Of a DNA stretch of 64,000 nucleotides, positions 55,303 through 63,736 are shown piece after piece. How positions within the stretch are numbered: position 1 is the stretch's first letter; every line of letters starts with the position of its first letter. Source of the DNA: CAVQCX01 sp963775335. GTDB lineage: Bacteria; Pseudomonadota; Gammaproteobacteria; Chromatiales; Chromatiaceae. The DNA lies in the NCBI GenBank assembly GCA_963775335.1, contig CAVZIJ010000003.1, forward strand, positions 1,240,001 to 1,304,000, read 5' to 3'. The notes under the pieces were generated by a model. It ran no database searches, was not told the origin of the DNA, and saw only the letters and a program-made list of their open reading frames with translations. Position numbers and translations under genes: made by a program.

Positions 55303-55644
55303 TCAGTCTGCGCTCAACCTGGCGTGCGACTCGAACGTCAGGCCCAGTCCGACCACCAGACGGTCCCTGTGCGACAGATCTCCGACCAGTCTGCGCATTG
55401 GCGGCGGCCGCTGCTTGATCAGGGTCGGTACCGCTTCGATCCGGGCGTCGCGTGCCCTCGCCGGCCGCTGCAGTATATCGATGACCTGCAGGTCATAGCG
55501 GCCCCGCAGATGGGTCTCACAGATCTCCTTGATGTTCTTTATCGCCACGACTGAGCGCGGTGTCGCACCACTCACGTAGAGGCGCAGGACGTAGTGTTCC
55601 GCGTCGACCTTGCCCGCATTTTGCGAAGTCTTGGGGTCGGCCAT
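55303..55644 (-). CDS. KaiB-like protein 1
   Basis: Thioredoxin-like KaiB-fold protein of 113 residues: YVLRLYVSGATPRSVVAIKN, LRGRYDLQVIDILQ, IEAVPTLIKQRPPPMRRLVG and DLSHRDRLVVGLGL. All four standard KaiB segments are present. It is clearly diverged from the neighbouring KaiB 2 (KQRPPPMRRLVG in place of RKLPLPIRKIIG), so the two are probably not interchangeable. The C-terminal tail is short. It is located between kaiB2 and the hybrid kinase, and may link KaiC state to the kinase. Confidence 0.85.
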   Translation of the reverse strand: MADPKTSQNAGKVDAEHYVLRLYVSGATPRSVVAIKNIKEICETHLRGRYDLQVIDILQRPARARDARIEAVPTLIKQRPPPMRRLVGDLSHRDRLVVGLGLTFESHARLSAD

Positions 55645-55701
55645 CTGGGCCTCCTGTTTCGCGACTTTCCGGCAGTTGACAGCCTGTCGGGAGCGACCGC
55701 T

Positions 55702-56040
55702 TCAAGGTTTCGGTCGCAACTGCAGGCCGACCAGCACGCGCTCTGTTCTGGAAAGGTCGCCGATGATTTTCCGAATAGGTAGCGGCAGCTTGCGCACCAG
55801 GGTCGGGACCGCCAGGATCTGATCGTCACGGGAGAGCTGCGGGCTCACCAGCAGGTCGATCACCTCGATCCGGTAGCGGCCCTTGAGGTGCTCTTCACAC
55901 AGCCTTCTGAGGTTGTCCAGGGCCGTGACGGAGCGCGGGGTCTGTCCGGCCAGGTAGAGGCGCAGCTCCCACTCGCGCACGTCGTCGGCGCCCGTCTCGG
56001 GCCCGAGCGTCGGCCCCGCGGGGGTGGTCTTTCCATTCAT
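55702..56040 (-). CDS. kaiB: KaiB-like protein 2
   Basis: KaiB family protein of 112 residues. From residue 24 it reads ELRLYLAGQTPRSVTALDN, RYRIEVIDLLVSPQLSRDDQ, ILAVPTLVRKLPLPIRKIIG and DLSRTERVLVGLQL, very close to cyanobacterial KaiB throughout. A 20-residue N-terminal extension is Pro/Gly-rich. Its start overlaps the kaiC stop by 4 bases (ATGA). In cyanobacteria KaiB binds the KaiC CI ring after a fold switch; the same partner is likely here. Confidence 0.88.
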   Translation of the reverse strand: MNGKTTPAGPTLGPETGADDVREWELRLYLAGQTPRSVTALDNLRRLCEEHLKGRYRIEVIDLLVSPQLSRDDQILAVPTLVRKLPLPIRKIIGDLSRTERVLVGLQLRPKP

Positions 56041-57782
56041 CGGCGCGCTCCTTCGGGTGACGGGCCCGGCGCCTCGGCCTCGCCTTCCCGTCGATGGCCG
56101 GCCTCGATGCGCTCGGAGAGCAGGTTCTGGGCATGGGTCTCGCCCTCGGTGATGACGTCCTGGTCCTGCGCGAGCTCGACATCGAGCTGCGCCTGCAGCT
56201 CCGCGATTCTCGCCTCCAGCGCCCTGCGCTTACCCTGCATGACCAGATGTCTGCGCTCGACCTCCCGCTGGCGGACAAGAGCGGCGGCACGGTCCTGCAG
56301 CTCTTGAGCCGCCCGGCTCGAGCCTGTGAGTATGCCGCTCGGCCCCATGTAGACATCCACCAGATCCACCCCTTGATCGGTGAGCCTGAACTCCCGGACC
56401 TGGTTGGAATGGCCCATGCCGCGTGCCTTGATGATATAGAGGAGGCGCGTGCGCTCGCTGCCTTGCTCCAGGTTGCGCAGCACCAACCAGATGTCGATCA
56501 CGGAGGAGATCCCGGCCTCGGTCTGCTGTTCGGGATCGCCGCCGCCGGTGAGACTGGTGAACACGGCGGTGATTCCGCCGGACTTCAAGAGGTCCACCAG
56601 GCGGAACAGCATGACCTTGGCGTCCAGGAATCCGCCCGCCGACTCGAAGCCGGAGATGGGATCGAGCACCACCGCCTGGGGCCGGAACCGCTCAAACTCG
56701 CGCTGGATGCTCACCAGGTGCGTTTCCAGCCCGTAGCTGCCCGGTCGCATCGCCTGGAAGCGCAGCAGGCCCGCGTCCACCCAGGGTTTCAGCTCGATGC
56801 CGATGGAGCCCATGTCGCGCAGAATCTGGTCGGGGGATTCCTCGTAGGCAAAGTACAGGCAGCGCTCGCCCCGGCGGCAGGCGGCCTCGACGAAATGGGC
56901 CGCGACGCTGCTCTTGCCGGCACCGGCGGCGCCCGAGACCAGCATGGTGCTCCCCCGATAGTAGCCACCTCCATCCAGCATGGCGTCGAGCGGCGCAATG
57001 CCGGTGGAAACGACCTCGGTGGACACCGGATATTTCAGGCCGATGGCGGTGAGGGGCATGACCGTAAAGCCCCGCTCGTCCAACAGGAAGGGGTACTCGT
57101 TGGTGCCATGGGCGGAGCCCCGGTACTTGACGATGCGCAGGCGGCGCGTGGCGATCGCGTCCTCGACTCGCTGGTCGAGCAGGATCACGCAGTCCGAGAC
57201 ATATTCCTCCAGCCCGTGGCGGGTGAGGCTGGCCGCGCCGCGCTCCCCGGTCACGATGGCCGTGACGCCCCTGTCCTCCAGCCAGCGGAACAACCGGCGC
57301 AGCTCGGCGCGCAGGACCGCGAGGTTGGGCAGCGCACCGAACAGGACCTCGATGGTATCCAGCACCACCCGCTTGGCACCGATGGAATCGATGGCATAGC
57401 CCAGGCGGATGAACAACCCCTCCAGGTCGTATGCGCCTGACTCCTCCAACTCGCTGCGCTCGACGTGCACCTGATCGATGACCAGCTTCTTCTCGGCTGC
57501 CAACGCCTGCAGGTCGAAGCCCAGCGACGCCGAGTTCTGGACGAGCTTCCCGGCGCTTTCCTCGAAGCACATGAACACGCCGGGCTCGTCGTGATCCACG
57601 GCGCCCTTCACCAGGAACTCCATGGCGAGCAGGGTCTTGCCCGAGCCCGAGCCGCCGCACACCAGCGTCGTGCGCCCTCGTGGCAGACCGCCCGCCGTAA
57701 TCTGATCGAGGCCGGGGATGCCGGTCGGGCACTTCTCCAAATCGGCAACGGGTTGGCGCGGCGACTCCTCGGGTGAGCTCAA
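56037..57782 (-). CDS. kaiC: KaiC-like double-domain ATPase/kinase
   Basis: RecA-type protein of 581 residues with two KaiC domains. CI: Walker A GGSGSGKT at 43-50 and catalytic Glu pair 74-75 (CFEES). CII: Walker A GAAGAGKS at 284-291, Glu pair 314-315 (AYEES) and the phosphosite region GISSVIDIW at 424-432. Ser426-Ser427 take the place of the Ser-Thr pair of cyanobacterial KaiC. A C-terminal extension of about 90 residues is a predicted coiled coil (RRALEARIAELQAQLDVEL) ending in a Pro/Gly/Arg-rich tail. It is the first gene of an operon kaiC-kaiB-kaiB-kinase. No kaiA is present, as in other proteobacterial Kai loci, so it may act as an hourglass or stress timer rather than a self-sustained clock. 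Confidence 0.92.
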   Translation of the reverse strand: MSSPEESPRQPVADLEKCPTGIPGLDQITAGGLPRGRTTLVCGGSGSGKTLLAMEFLVKGAVDHDEPGVFMCFEESAGKLVQNSASLGFDLQALAAEKKLVIDQVHVERSELEESGAYDLEGLFIRLGYAIDSIGAKRVVLDTIEVLFGALPNLAVLRAELRRLFRWLEDRGVTAIVTGERGAASLTRHGLEEYVSDCVILLDQRVEDAIATRRLRIVKYRGSAHGTNEYPFLLDERGFTVMPLTAIGLKYPVSTEVVSTGIAPLDAMLDGGGYYRGSTMLVSGAAGAGKSSVAAHFVEAACRRGERCLYFAYEESPDQILRDMGSIGIELKPWVDAGLLRFQAMRPGSYGLETHLVSIQREFERFRPQAVVLDPISGFESAGGFLDAKVMLFRLVDLLKSGGITAVFTSLTGGGDPEQQTEAGISSVIDIWLVLRNLEQGSERTRLLYIIKARGMGHSNQVREFRLTDQGVDLVDVYMGPSGILTGSSRAAQELQDRAAALVRQREVERRHLVMQGKRRALEARIAELQAQLDVELAQDQDVITEGETHAQNLLSERIEAGHRREGEAEAPGPSPEGARR

Positions 57783-58253
57783 GCTAACTACCTCCCTTCA
57801 CCGGGCGGGGTCCAGCGTGCACCCGCTGGCGGGCACCCACCTGTGCGCAGCGGGCGTGTTGGCGCGCCGGAAACTTTGCGGCAGCGGACCGTCCGATCGT
57901 ACCAGTATAGATAGAATTTGCCGCGCAATCCCTGGGGGGCCTTGACGCAGCTCAGTTGAACCTGGAGAGATCACTTGCGCCGCCAAGACGCCAAGAACGC
58001 AAAGTTGTTCAAAGGAATACGCTAGAGACCAAGGTCACCCTCCGGGTGAGACGGGCTCCTTCTCTTTCATGCATTTCGGACTTGGTGTCCTTGGCCCCTT
58101 GGCGGTTCCAACTGCGGTTCTCAGGTTGAAGCGCAGCCGCCACGGGACGGCATGGGGGCTGCAGCCCCTCGGGGCAAACCCGGGGGCGGGAGCGCGGTGC
58201 GCGATCTGCTGCCTGGCGGCCACCCAAGGCCCGGCAACCCCTCCCGCGCGCTC
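57783..58253. other. Intergenic region between kaiC and ppk1
   Basis: About 470 bases upstream of kaiC and downstream of ppk1. It holds the inverted-repeat element at 57980-58105 and GC-rich inverted segments after it. No gene was recognised. Confidence 0.5.
57980..58105. repeat. Small element with imperfect 26-bp terminal inverted repeats
   Basis: The left arm (57980-58005) and the reverse complement of the right arm (58080-58105) match at 21 of 26 positions. Both contain CCGCCAAG and GCCAAG units repeated at about 8-base spacing. The 74-base interior is non-coding. It looks like a non-autonomous mobile or dispersed structural repeat (MITE-like). Confidence 0.5.
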
Positions 58254-60461
58254 CTACCGCAGGTTACGCCCCCCGAGCGGCTTGCGACGGCGCTTCTCCT
58301 GGCGCGAGGCCTTCTGGAGGCGCTCGGTGGCGAGGCGGATGAGCTTCTCCTGGGAGTGCTCCCGCTCGGCCTCGGTGCGCGGCTGGCGCTGCACGTAAGT
58401 GCCGTCGGCCTGCATGTCCCAGGCCCCGCGATAGTCGTTGAGCTGGGCATCGAGCAGCGTGCGCAGCTGCTCGCGAAGCTTCGGGGCCTCTACGGGGGTG
58501 ACCACCTCTACGCGCGACTCCAGATTGCGCTGCATGCAGTCGGCGGAGCCGATGAAGTACTCCTCCTCGCCGCCGTTTCGAAAGTAGTAGACGCGGGTGT
58601 GCTCGAGAAACCGCCCGACGATGCTGATCACCCGCGCAGACGCCGAGAGCCCCGGAAGGCCCGGGCGGAAACGGCAGGTGTCGCGCACGATGAGGTCGAC
58701 CTGCACGCCCTCCCGAGAGGCCTCGTAGAGGGCGCGGGTAATGTCCACGTCCTCCAGGGCATTCATCTTGAGCTGGATCAGGGCGCTCTCGCCCTTTTTC
58801 GCCCACTCGCGCTCGCGTTGGATCTTCTTCAACAAAGCGCGCTTGAGCACCCGTGGCGAGGGCAGCAGCTTGGCGTACTTGCGCTCGGGCGTGTAGCCGG
58901 TCGTGAGGTAGTTAAACAGCTCGGTGGCATCCTGGCCGATGGCGTCGTCGTTGGTGAGCAGGCCCAGATCCGCATAGAGCCGGGCCGTTCCCGCATGGTA
59001 GTTGCCGGTGCCGATGTGCATATAGCGCTGGATGCCGGTGTAGTCCCGGCGCACCACCAGGGTGATCTTGGAGTGGGTCTTGAGCCCGACCACCCCGTAG
59101 GTCACATGAATGCCCGCCTCCTCCATGCGCTCGGCCCAGCGGATGTTGGCCGCCTCGTCGAAGCGTGCCTTGAGCTCCACCACCACCGCCACCTGCTTGC
59201 CGTTGCGCGCGGCGCGGATCAGATATTCCACCACCTTGCTCTCGCCCGAGGTGCGATACAGCGTCATCTTGATGGCGCGCACCTTGGGGTCTTCGCTGGC
59301 CTCCTTGAGGAAGCGCTCCACCGAGTTGGCGAAGGACTCGTATGGGTGCTGCAGCAGCAGCGGGCCGTCGTCGCGGATGATGTAGAAGATGCTGCGGCTG
59401 TCGCGCAGATCCGCGTGGTCGATGGGCTCGTGGGGGGTATCGTGCAGCTCCGGGATCTTCAGGGCGGCGATCTCGAACAGGTCGCGGGTGGCGAGGCAGG
59501 CATCGACCTCGAACACGTCGTCCTGCTCGTCGAGCCCGAGCTCCGCTGCCAACATCCCCTTGTGCACCGGGTCCATGCCGGCCTCGATCTCCATGCGCAC
59601 GATGGGCGCGAAGCGCCGGTCGCGCAGCTCCGACTCGATCATCAGCACCAGGTCCTCGGCATGGTCCTCGGCGCGCTCGGTGTTGGCATTGCGCGTCACC
59701 CGGAACATCTCGCAGGACAGCACCTCGACGCCCGGCAGGGGCATGTCGAGATTGTTGGCCATCACATCTTCGAGGCGCACGAAGGCCCCCGACTCACCCA
59801 CCCGCAGGAAGCGCGGGATGTCCGGTCCCACGGGCACCTTGATCCGGGTCAGGGCAATCTTGCCGCTCTTGCCCGGATCACGGACCGTAACCAGCAGATT
59901 GAGCGAGAGGTTGGAGATGAAGGGAAAGGGATGGGCGGGGTCGATGGACTGGGGCGTGACCAGCGGGAAGATGTTCCTGAAATAGTACTCGCGCACCGCC
60001 AGGCGCTGCTGCTCCTCGAGCTGCTCATACTTCACCAGGCCGATCCCGTGCCCGGCAAGTGCCGCTAGCACTGTCTCCAGGGTCTGATGCTTGCGCTCTT
60101 CCATGGCGCGTACCACCTGGTAGCACTCGCGAATCTGCTGCTGGGGGCTGCGCCCATCCACGGTGAGCTTGGCCATGCCCGCACCGGCCTGCTGCTTCAG
60201 ACCCCCGATGCGCTTCATGAAGAACTCGTCGAGGTTCGATCCGACGATGGCCAGAAACTTGACCCGCTCCAGCAGCGGAGTGCGCTCGTCCTCCGCCTCG
60301 TGCAGGACGCGCAGATTGAAGCTCAGCCAGGTCAGCTCACGGTTGAGGTACAGCTCCGGCGCGCTCAGGTCCCATTCCCGCGCCGGCTCTCGCACGGCCC
60401 GGCTCGGAACCGCCGCCGGCGTCTCTTCCTTTGCGATCTCCAGCACCTCACTCACCGTCAC
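58254..60461 (-). CDS. ppk1: Polyphosphate kinase 1
   Basis: Polyphosphate kinase of 735 residues that reversibly moves the gamma-phosphate of ATP onto polyphosphate. The N-terminal LYLNRELTWLSFNLRVLHEA and FLAIVGSNLDEFFMKR are PPK1 hallmarks. Catalytic His463 is in VVGLKTHSKITLVVRRD; a second conserved His is in FLEHTRVYYFRNGGEEEYFI, followed by GSADCMQRNLESRVEVV. The C-terminal tail after residue 700 is Lys/Arg-rich. The normal length and all active-site segments indicate a functional enzyme. No exopolyphosphatase gene is adjacent. The upstream gap to the HIT gene is 165 bases, so it probably has its own promoter. Confidence 0.95.
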   Translation of the reverse strand: MTVSEVLEIAKEETPAAVPSRAVREPAREWDLSAPELYLNRELTWLSFNLRVLHEAEDERTPLLERVKFLAIVGSNLDEFFMKRIGGLKQQAGAGMAKLTVDGRSPQQQIRECYQVVRAMEERKHQTLETVLAALAGHGIGLVKYEQLEEQQRLAVREYYFRNIFPLVTPQSIDPAHPFPFISNLSLNLLVTVRDPGKSGKIALTRIKVPVGPDIPRFLRVGESGAFVRLEDVMANNLDMPLPGVEVLSCEMFRVTRNANTERAEDHAEDLVLMIESELRDRRFAPIVRMEIEAGMDPVHKGMLAAELGLDEQDDVFEVDACLATRDLFEIAALKIPELHDTPHEPIDHADLRDSRSIFYIIRDDGPLLLQHPYESFANSVERFLKEASEDPKVRAIKMTLYRTSGESKVVEYLIRAARNGKQVAVVVELKARFDEAANIRWAERMEEAGIHVTYGVVGLKTHSKITLVVRRDYTGIQRYMHIGTGNYHAGTARLYADLGLLTNDDAIGQDATELFNYLTTGYTPERKYAKLLPSPRVLKRALLKKIQREREWAKKGESALIQLKMNALEDVDITRALYEASREGVQVDLIVRDTCRFRPGLPGLSASARVISIVGRFLEHTRVYYFRNGGEEEYFIGSADCMQRNLESRVEVVTPVEAPKLREQLRTLLDAQLNDYRGAWDMQADGTYVQRQPRTEAEREHSQEKLIRLATERLQKASRQEKRRRKPLGGRNLR

Positions 60462-60626
60462 TACCCTCCGGCCGCCCGTGTCGGCACCGCGCGCCTGTCC
60501 CCGTCTCCGCTCCTAGGCGGTGGGCAGGAGACGGGCGCATGATCAACAGTTGTCATTGCGACCCGTATGGGGCAATGGACGATAGATTCTTAAACTTTTT
60601 CATTTTAGCCCAACCGCAGGCTCCGA

Positions 60627-60971
60627 TCAGCCGGGCGGCCAATGCATCGGCCGCCCGCCCAGGACGTGAAGATGGACGTGGAACACCGACTGACCGGCCT
60701 CGGCGTTGCAGTTGATGAGCGTGCGGTAGCCGCGCTCTGCGATGCCATCGATCTCGGCCACCCGGCGGGCCGCCAGGAACAGCCGTCCGACCAGCTCTGC
60801 ATCCTGCGGAAGCAGATCGTTGAGCGTGCCGATGTGGCGCTTGGGGATGACCAGGACATGGGTCGGCGCCTGAGGGTTGAGGTCGCGGAAGGCGAGCACC
60901 TCGTCGTCCTCGTACACCAGGTCGGGCCGGATCTCGCCTCGTACCATCTTGCAGAATATGCAGTTGTCCAT
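60627..60971 (-). CDS. HIT-family nucleotide hydrolase (HinT-like)
   Basis: Protein of 114 residues, start at 60971 (MDNCIFCKMVRGEI). The HINT-type pattern is clear: CIFCKMVRGEI, YEDDEVLAFRDLNPQAPTHV, VIPKRHIGTLNDL and the histidine triad HVHLHVLGGRPM, in which the central His is the nucleophile. Such enzymes hydrolyse aminoacyl- or other nucleoside phosphoramidates. It lies 41 bases downstream of recR on the same strand and may be the last gene of the dnaX-ybaB-recR operon. A GC-rich hairpin spans its last codons (60633-60656 on the plus strand). Confidence 0.9.
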   Translation of the reverse strand: MDNCIFCKMVRGEIRPDLVYEDDEVLAFRDLNPQAPTHVLVIPKRHIGTLNDLLPQDAELVGRLFLAARRVAEIDGIAERGYRTLINCNAEAGQSVFHVHLHVLGGRPMHWPPG

Positions 60972-61012
60972 CCGGTTACTCCTCGCGTGATTGCCCCGCC
61001 GGCAGGCTGAGC

Positions 61013-61609
61013 TCAGAGGTCCCGACGCCCGACGAACGCATGGGACAGGGTGCCACCGTCGACCATCTCCAGCTCGCCGCCCACGGGAACCCCGTGGGCG
61101 ATGCGGGTGGTGCGAATGCCTCGGGCCCGGGCCATCTCGCCGATGTAGTGAGCGGTGGCCTCGCCCTCGACTGTCGGATTGGTGGCCAGGATCACCTCCC
61201 GAATGCCCGACTCGCCGAATCGTTGCTCCAGCAGATCCAGGCCGATCTCTCGGGGTCCGATCCCGTCCAATGGCGACAGCCGACCCCCGAGCACGAAATA
61301 GCGTCCGCGGTAGTCCACCGCCTGCTCGATGGCCAGCACGTCCGCCGGCGTCTCGACAACGCAGAGCAGCCCGTCGTCCCGGCTCGGGCTGGCGCACAGG
61401 GCGCAGATCTCGGACTCGGTGAGCGTGCGGCAACGGCTGCAATGGCCGATGCGCTCCATGGCCTCGGCCATCACCCGGGCCAAGCGCCGCCCCCCCTCCC
61501 GGTCGCGCTCGAGCAAATGAAAGGCCATGCGCTGGGCCGAGCGCGGCCCTACCCCGGGCAGGCAGCGCAGCGCCTCCATCAGGCTGTCCAGGAGTGGACG
61601 GGCGGACAC
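61013..61609 (-). CDS. recR: Recombination mediator RecR
   Basis: Protein of 198 residues that with RecFO loads RecA on gapped DNA. The helix-hairpin-helix GVGPRSAQRMAFHLL is near residue 20. The zinc finger has four Cys in CSRCRTLTESEICALC, followed by a Toprim domain (LLCVVETPADVLAIEQ and LGGRLSPLDGIGP) and the C-terminal GGELEMVDGGTLSHAF. All typical, full length. It starts 4 bases after the ybaB stop, in the conserved dnaX-ybaB-recR order. Confidence 0.95.
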   Translation of the reverse strand: MSARPLLDSLMEALRCLPGVGPRSAQRMAFHLLERDREGGRRLARVMAEAMERIGHCSRCRTLTESEICALCASPSRDDGLLCVVETPADVLAIEQAVDYRGRYFVLGGRLSPLDGIGPREIGLDLLEQRFGESGIREVILATNPTVEGEATAHYIGEMARARGIRTTRIAHGVPVGGELEMVDGGTLSHAFVGRRDL

Positions 61610-61613
61610 GCGC

Positions 61614-61937
61614 TCAGAACGGCAGCTTGAATCCGGGGGGCAGGTTGATGCCCGCAGTCAATCCCGAGAGGCTCTGCTGGGTCTTGTCGGCGATCTTGTG
61701 GACCGCGTCGTTGGTCGCCGCCGCAATCAGGTCTTCCAGCATCTCGCGGTCGTCGCCCATCAGGCTGGGATCGATGGTGACCCGGCGCACCTCGTGCCGG
61801 CCATTCATCGTCACCGTCACCAGGCCGCCGCCGGCTTCACCCGTGATCTCCTCACGGGCCAGCCGCTCCTGGGCCTGCTGCATCTCCTCCTGCATCTTCT
61901 GGGCTTGCTTCATCAGGTTGCCAATCGCACCTTTCAT
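61614..61937 (-). CDS. ybaB: YbaB/EbfC nucleoid-associated protein
   Basis: DNA-binding protein of 107 residues. It starts MKGAIGNLMKQAQKMQEEMQ with the long family helix, then GLVTVTMNGRHEVRRVTIDPSLM and DLIAAATNDAVHKIADKTQQ; the tail is LPPGFKLPF. These are the standard YbaB features. It lies between dnaX (50 bases upstream) and recR (4 bases downstream), the usual gene order in gammaproteobacteria. Confidence 0.95.
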   Translation of the reverse strand: MKGAIGNLMKQAQKMQEEMQQAQERLAREEITGEAGGGLVTVTMNGRHEVRRVTIDPSLMGDDREMLEDLIAAATNDAVHKIADKTQQSLSGLTAGINLPPGFKLPF

Positions 61938-61987
61938 GGGTCTTCACCTCTGAGGAAATCGATAGTTCCTAGCCAACCAACCCCGTC

Positions 61988-63691
61988 TCAGGCGGGACCT
62001 TCATCGCGTCGCCCCGGGCCGGAAGGCGTCGTCCCGGCTTCCAGGGGCCGAGCCGTGCCCGGCAGCACTCGGGCGTCCAGGCGCTCGCGCAGCGCGTCGA
62101 CGAAGGGGTCCGCCTCGATCTCCCGCTCGGCGGCGTCCTGACGCTCGCCGCGCAGGCGCTGCGTCCGCTGGGCAGGGGTCTCGGCCTGGGCGGGACGGCA
62201 CAGGATATCCAGCTTGAGCGGCTGCCCCAAGTGGGCCTCCAGCGCCTGCTTTAGTCGCTGCTCGGCGCTGCCCACGCGAAGCTGCTCCCGACTGGGGTCG
62301 AGGCGCAGCTTCAGCACCTGGCCGTCCCAGGCGTCCACAACGCAGTTCTCGGCCAGCTGAGCGGAAAAGCCCCGCAGGCCCAAGGCAGCGGTCACGGCGT
62401 GCCAATCGGACAGGCCCGGCTGGGCGCGTGGCGGCCCCGGCTTGCTCGAAGCGTCGACAGCGTCCGACGGCTCGGGCGCCTGCTGGGCCACCGACCCCGC
62501 CGGGGGCGCAGGCGCGGAGCGAGCCGTTTCGGGGGCCGGGGATACCTTGGGCGCGGTCCCCGCTACCGCGCGGGGGACTTGGGGAGCCTCCGTCGCGTCG
62601 GACGCCTCCCCGGGCCGAAAGGCAAGCATCCGCAGCAGCACCATCTCGAAACCGCTGCGAGGGTCCGGCGCAAGCGGCAGATCGCGTTGGCCCATCAGCC
62701 CGATCTGGTAGTAGAGCTGGGCGTCTTCCGGGGCCAAGCGGCCGGCCAGATCCCGGATGCGCCCTCGATCCGCGACGCCCTCATGGGCCGCCCCCGGAAC
62801 GATCTGCTCCAGGGCGATGCGGTGAAGCACGGCCAGCAGCTCGCGCAGCAATCCGGCGAAATCCGGCGCCAGCTCCGCCGCAGCCGCCACTTGTTGCAAC
62901 AGCGCCGCGCCGTCGCCGGCAGCCAGGTGGGCCAGCAGGTCGTAGACGCGGTCATGGGCCGCATTGCCCAGCAGGGCCCGCACCTCGTCTTCCCTGACCC
63001 GACCGTTACCGTAGGCGATTGCCTGATCCAGCAGGCTGAGGGCATCCCGCATGCTGCCGTCGGCGGCGCGTGCGAGCTGCACCAGGGCCCCTGGCTCCGA
63101 CCCGATGCTCTCCTCCGTCAGGATGTGCTCCAGCTGCCGCTGGATCTGCTCGGGAGTCAGGCGCTTGAGATTGAACTGCAGGCAGCGCGAGAGCACCGTC
63201 ACCGGCAATTTCTGGGGATCGGTGGTCGCCAGGAGGAACTTCACATGGGGCGGCGGCTCCTCCAGCGTCTTCAGCAGCGCGTTGAAGCTGCTGTCCGAGA
63301 ACATGTGCACCTCGTCGATCAGGTACACCTTATAGCGTCCGCGCACCGGCGCGTACGGAACGTTCTCCAGCAACTCCCGGGTCTGGTCGACCTTCGTGCG
63401 CGATGCGGCATCCACCTCCAGGAGGTCGACGAACCGCCCCTCGTCGATCTCGCGGCAGGCACCGCAGACCCCGCAAGGCGTAGAGCCGACGCCGTGCTCG
63501 CAGTTCAGCGACTTGGCAAAGATGCGTGCCAGGGTGGTCTTTCCGATCCCGCGGGTGCCGGTGAAGAGGTAGGCGTGGTGCAGCCGGTCATTGTCGAGGG
63601 CGTTGCTCAAGGCGCGCACCACGTGGGCCTGGCCGACGATCTGACCAAAGGTACGCGGGCGCCACTTGCGGGCAAGGACCTGATAGGACAT
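61988..63691 (-). CDS. dnaX: DNA polymerase III subunits gamma/tau
   Basis: Clamp-loader subunit of 567 residues. It starts MSYQVLARKWRPRTFGQIVG. Walker A is FTGTRGIGKTTLARIFAKSL; the zinc module has four Cys (CEHG...CGVCGAC). DAASRTKVDQTRELL, VYLIDEVHMFSD, SFNALLKTLEEPP and the sensor regions follow. Domain III ends near 365, then a Pro/Ala-rich linker and a tau-like C-terminal domain. I saw no A-rich slippery site like that used in Escherichia coli to make gamma, so only the full-length form is supported. It is the first gene of the dnaX-ybaB-recR operon. Confidence 0.95.
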   Translation of the reverse strand: MSYQVLARKWRPRTFGQIVGQAHVVRALSNALDNDRLHHAYLFTGTRGIGKTTLARIFAKSLNCEHGVGSTPCGVCGACREIDEGRFVDLLEVDAASRTKVDQTRELLENVPYAPVRGRYKVYLIDEVHMFSDSSFNALLKTLEEPPPHVKFLLATTDPQKLPVTVLSRCLQFNLKRLTPEQIQRQLEHILTEESIGSEPGALVQLARAADGSMRDALSLLDQAIAYGNGRVREDEVRALLGNAAHDRVYDLLAHLAAGDGAALLQQVAAAAELAPDFAGLLRELLAVLHRIALEQIVPGAAHEGVADRGRIRDLAGRLAPEDAQLYYQIGLMGQRDLPLAPDPRSGFEMVLLRMLAFRPGEASDATEAPQVPRAVAGTAPKVSPAPETARSAPAPPAGSVAQQAPEPSDAVDASSKPGPPRAQPGLSDWHAVTAALGLRGFSAQLAENCVVDAWDGQVLKLRLDPSREQLRVGSAEQRLKQALEAHLGQPLKLDILCRPAQAETPAQRTQRLRGERQDAAEREIEADPFVDALRERLDARVLPGTARPLEAGTTPSGPGRRDEGPA

Positions 63692-63736
63692 CGAGACGAG
63701 GCAGCGAATGGCCTGGCGGCAGACTCAATCCAGGCA

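Noticed and set aside
58152..60068. 638-codon plus-strand open frame
   Set aside because: Antisense to ppk1, whose catalytic motifs are unmistakable; no ribosome-binding site or domain.
61988..63691. Programmed frameshift in dnaX producing gamma
   Set aside because: No A AAA AAG-like slippery heptamer was found in the coding strand.
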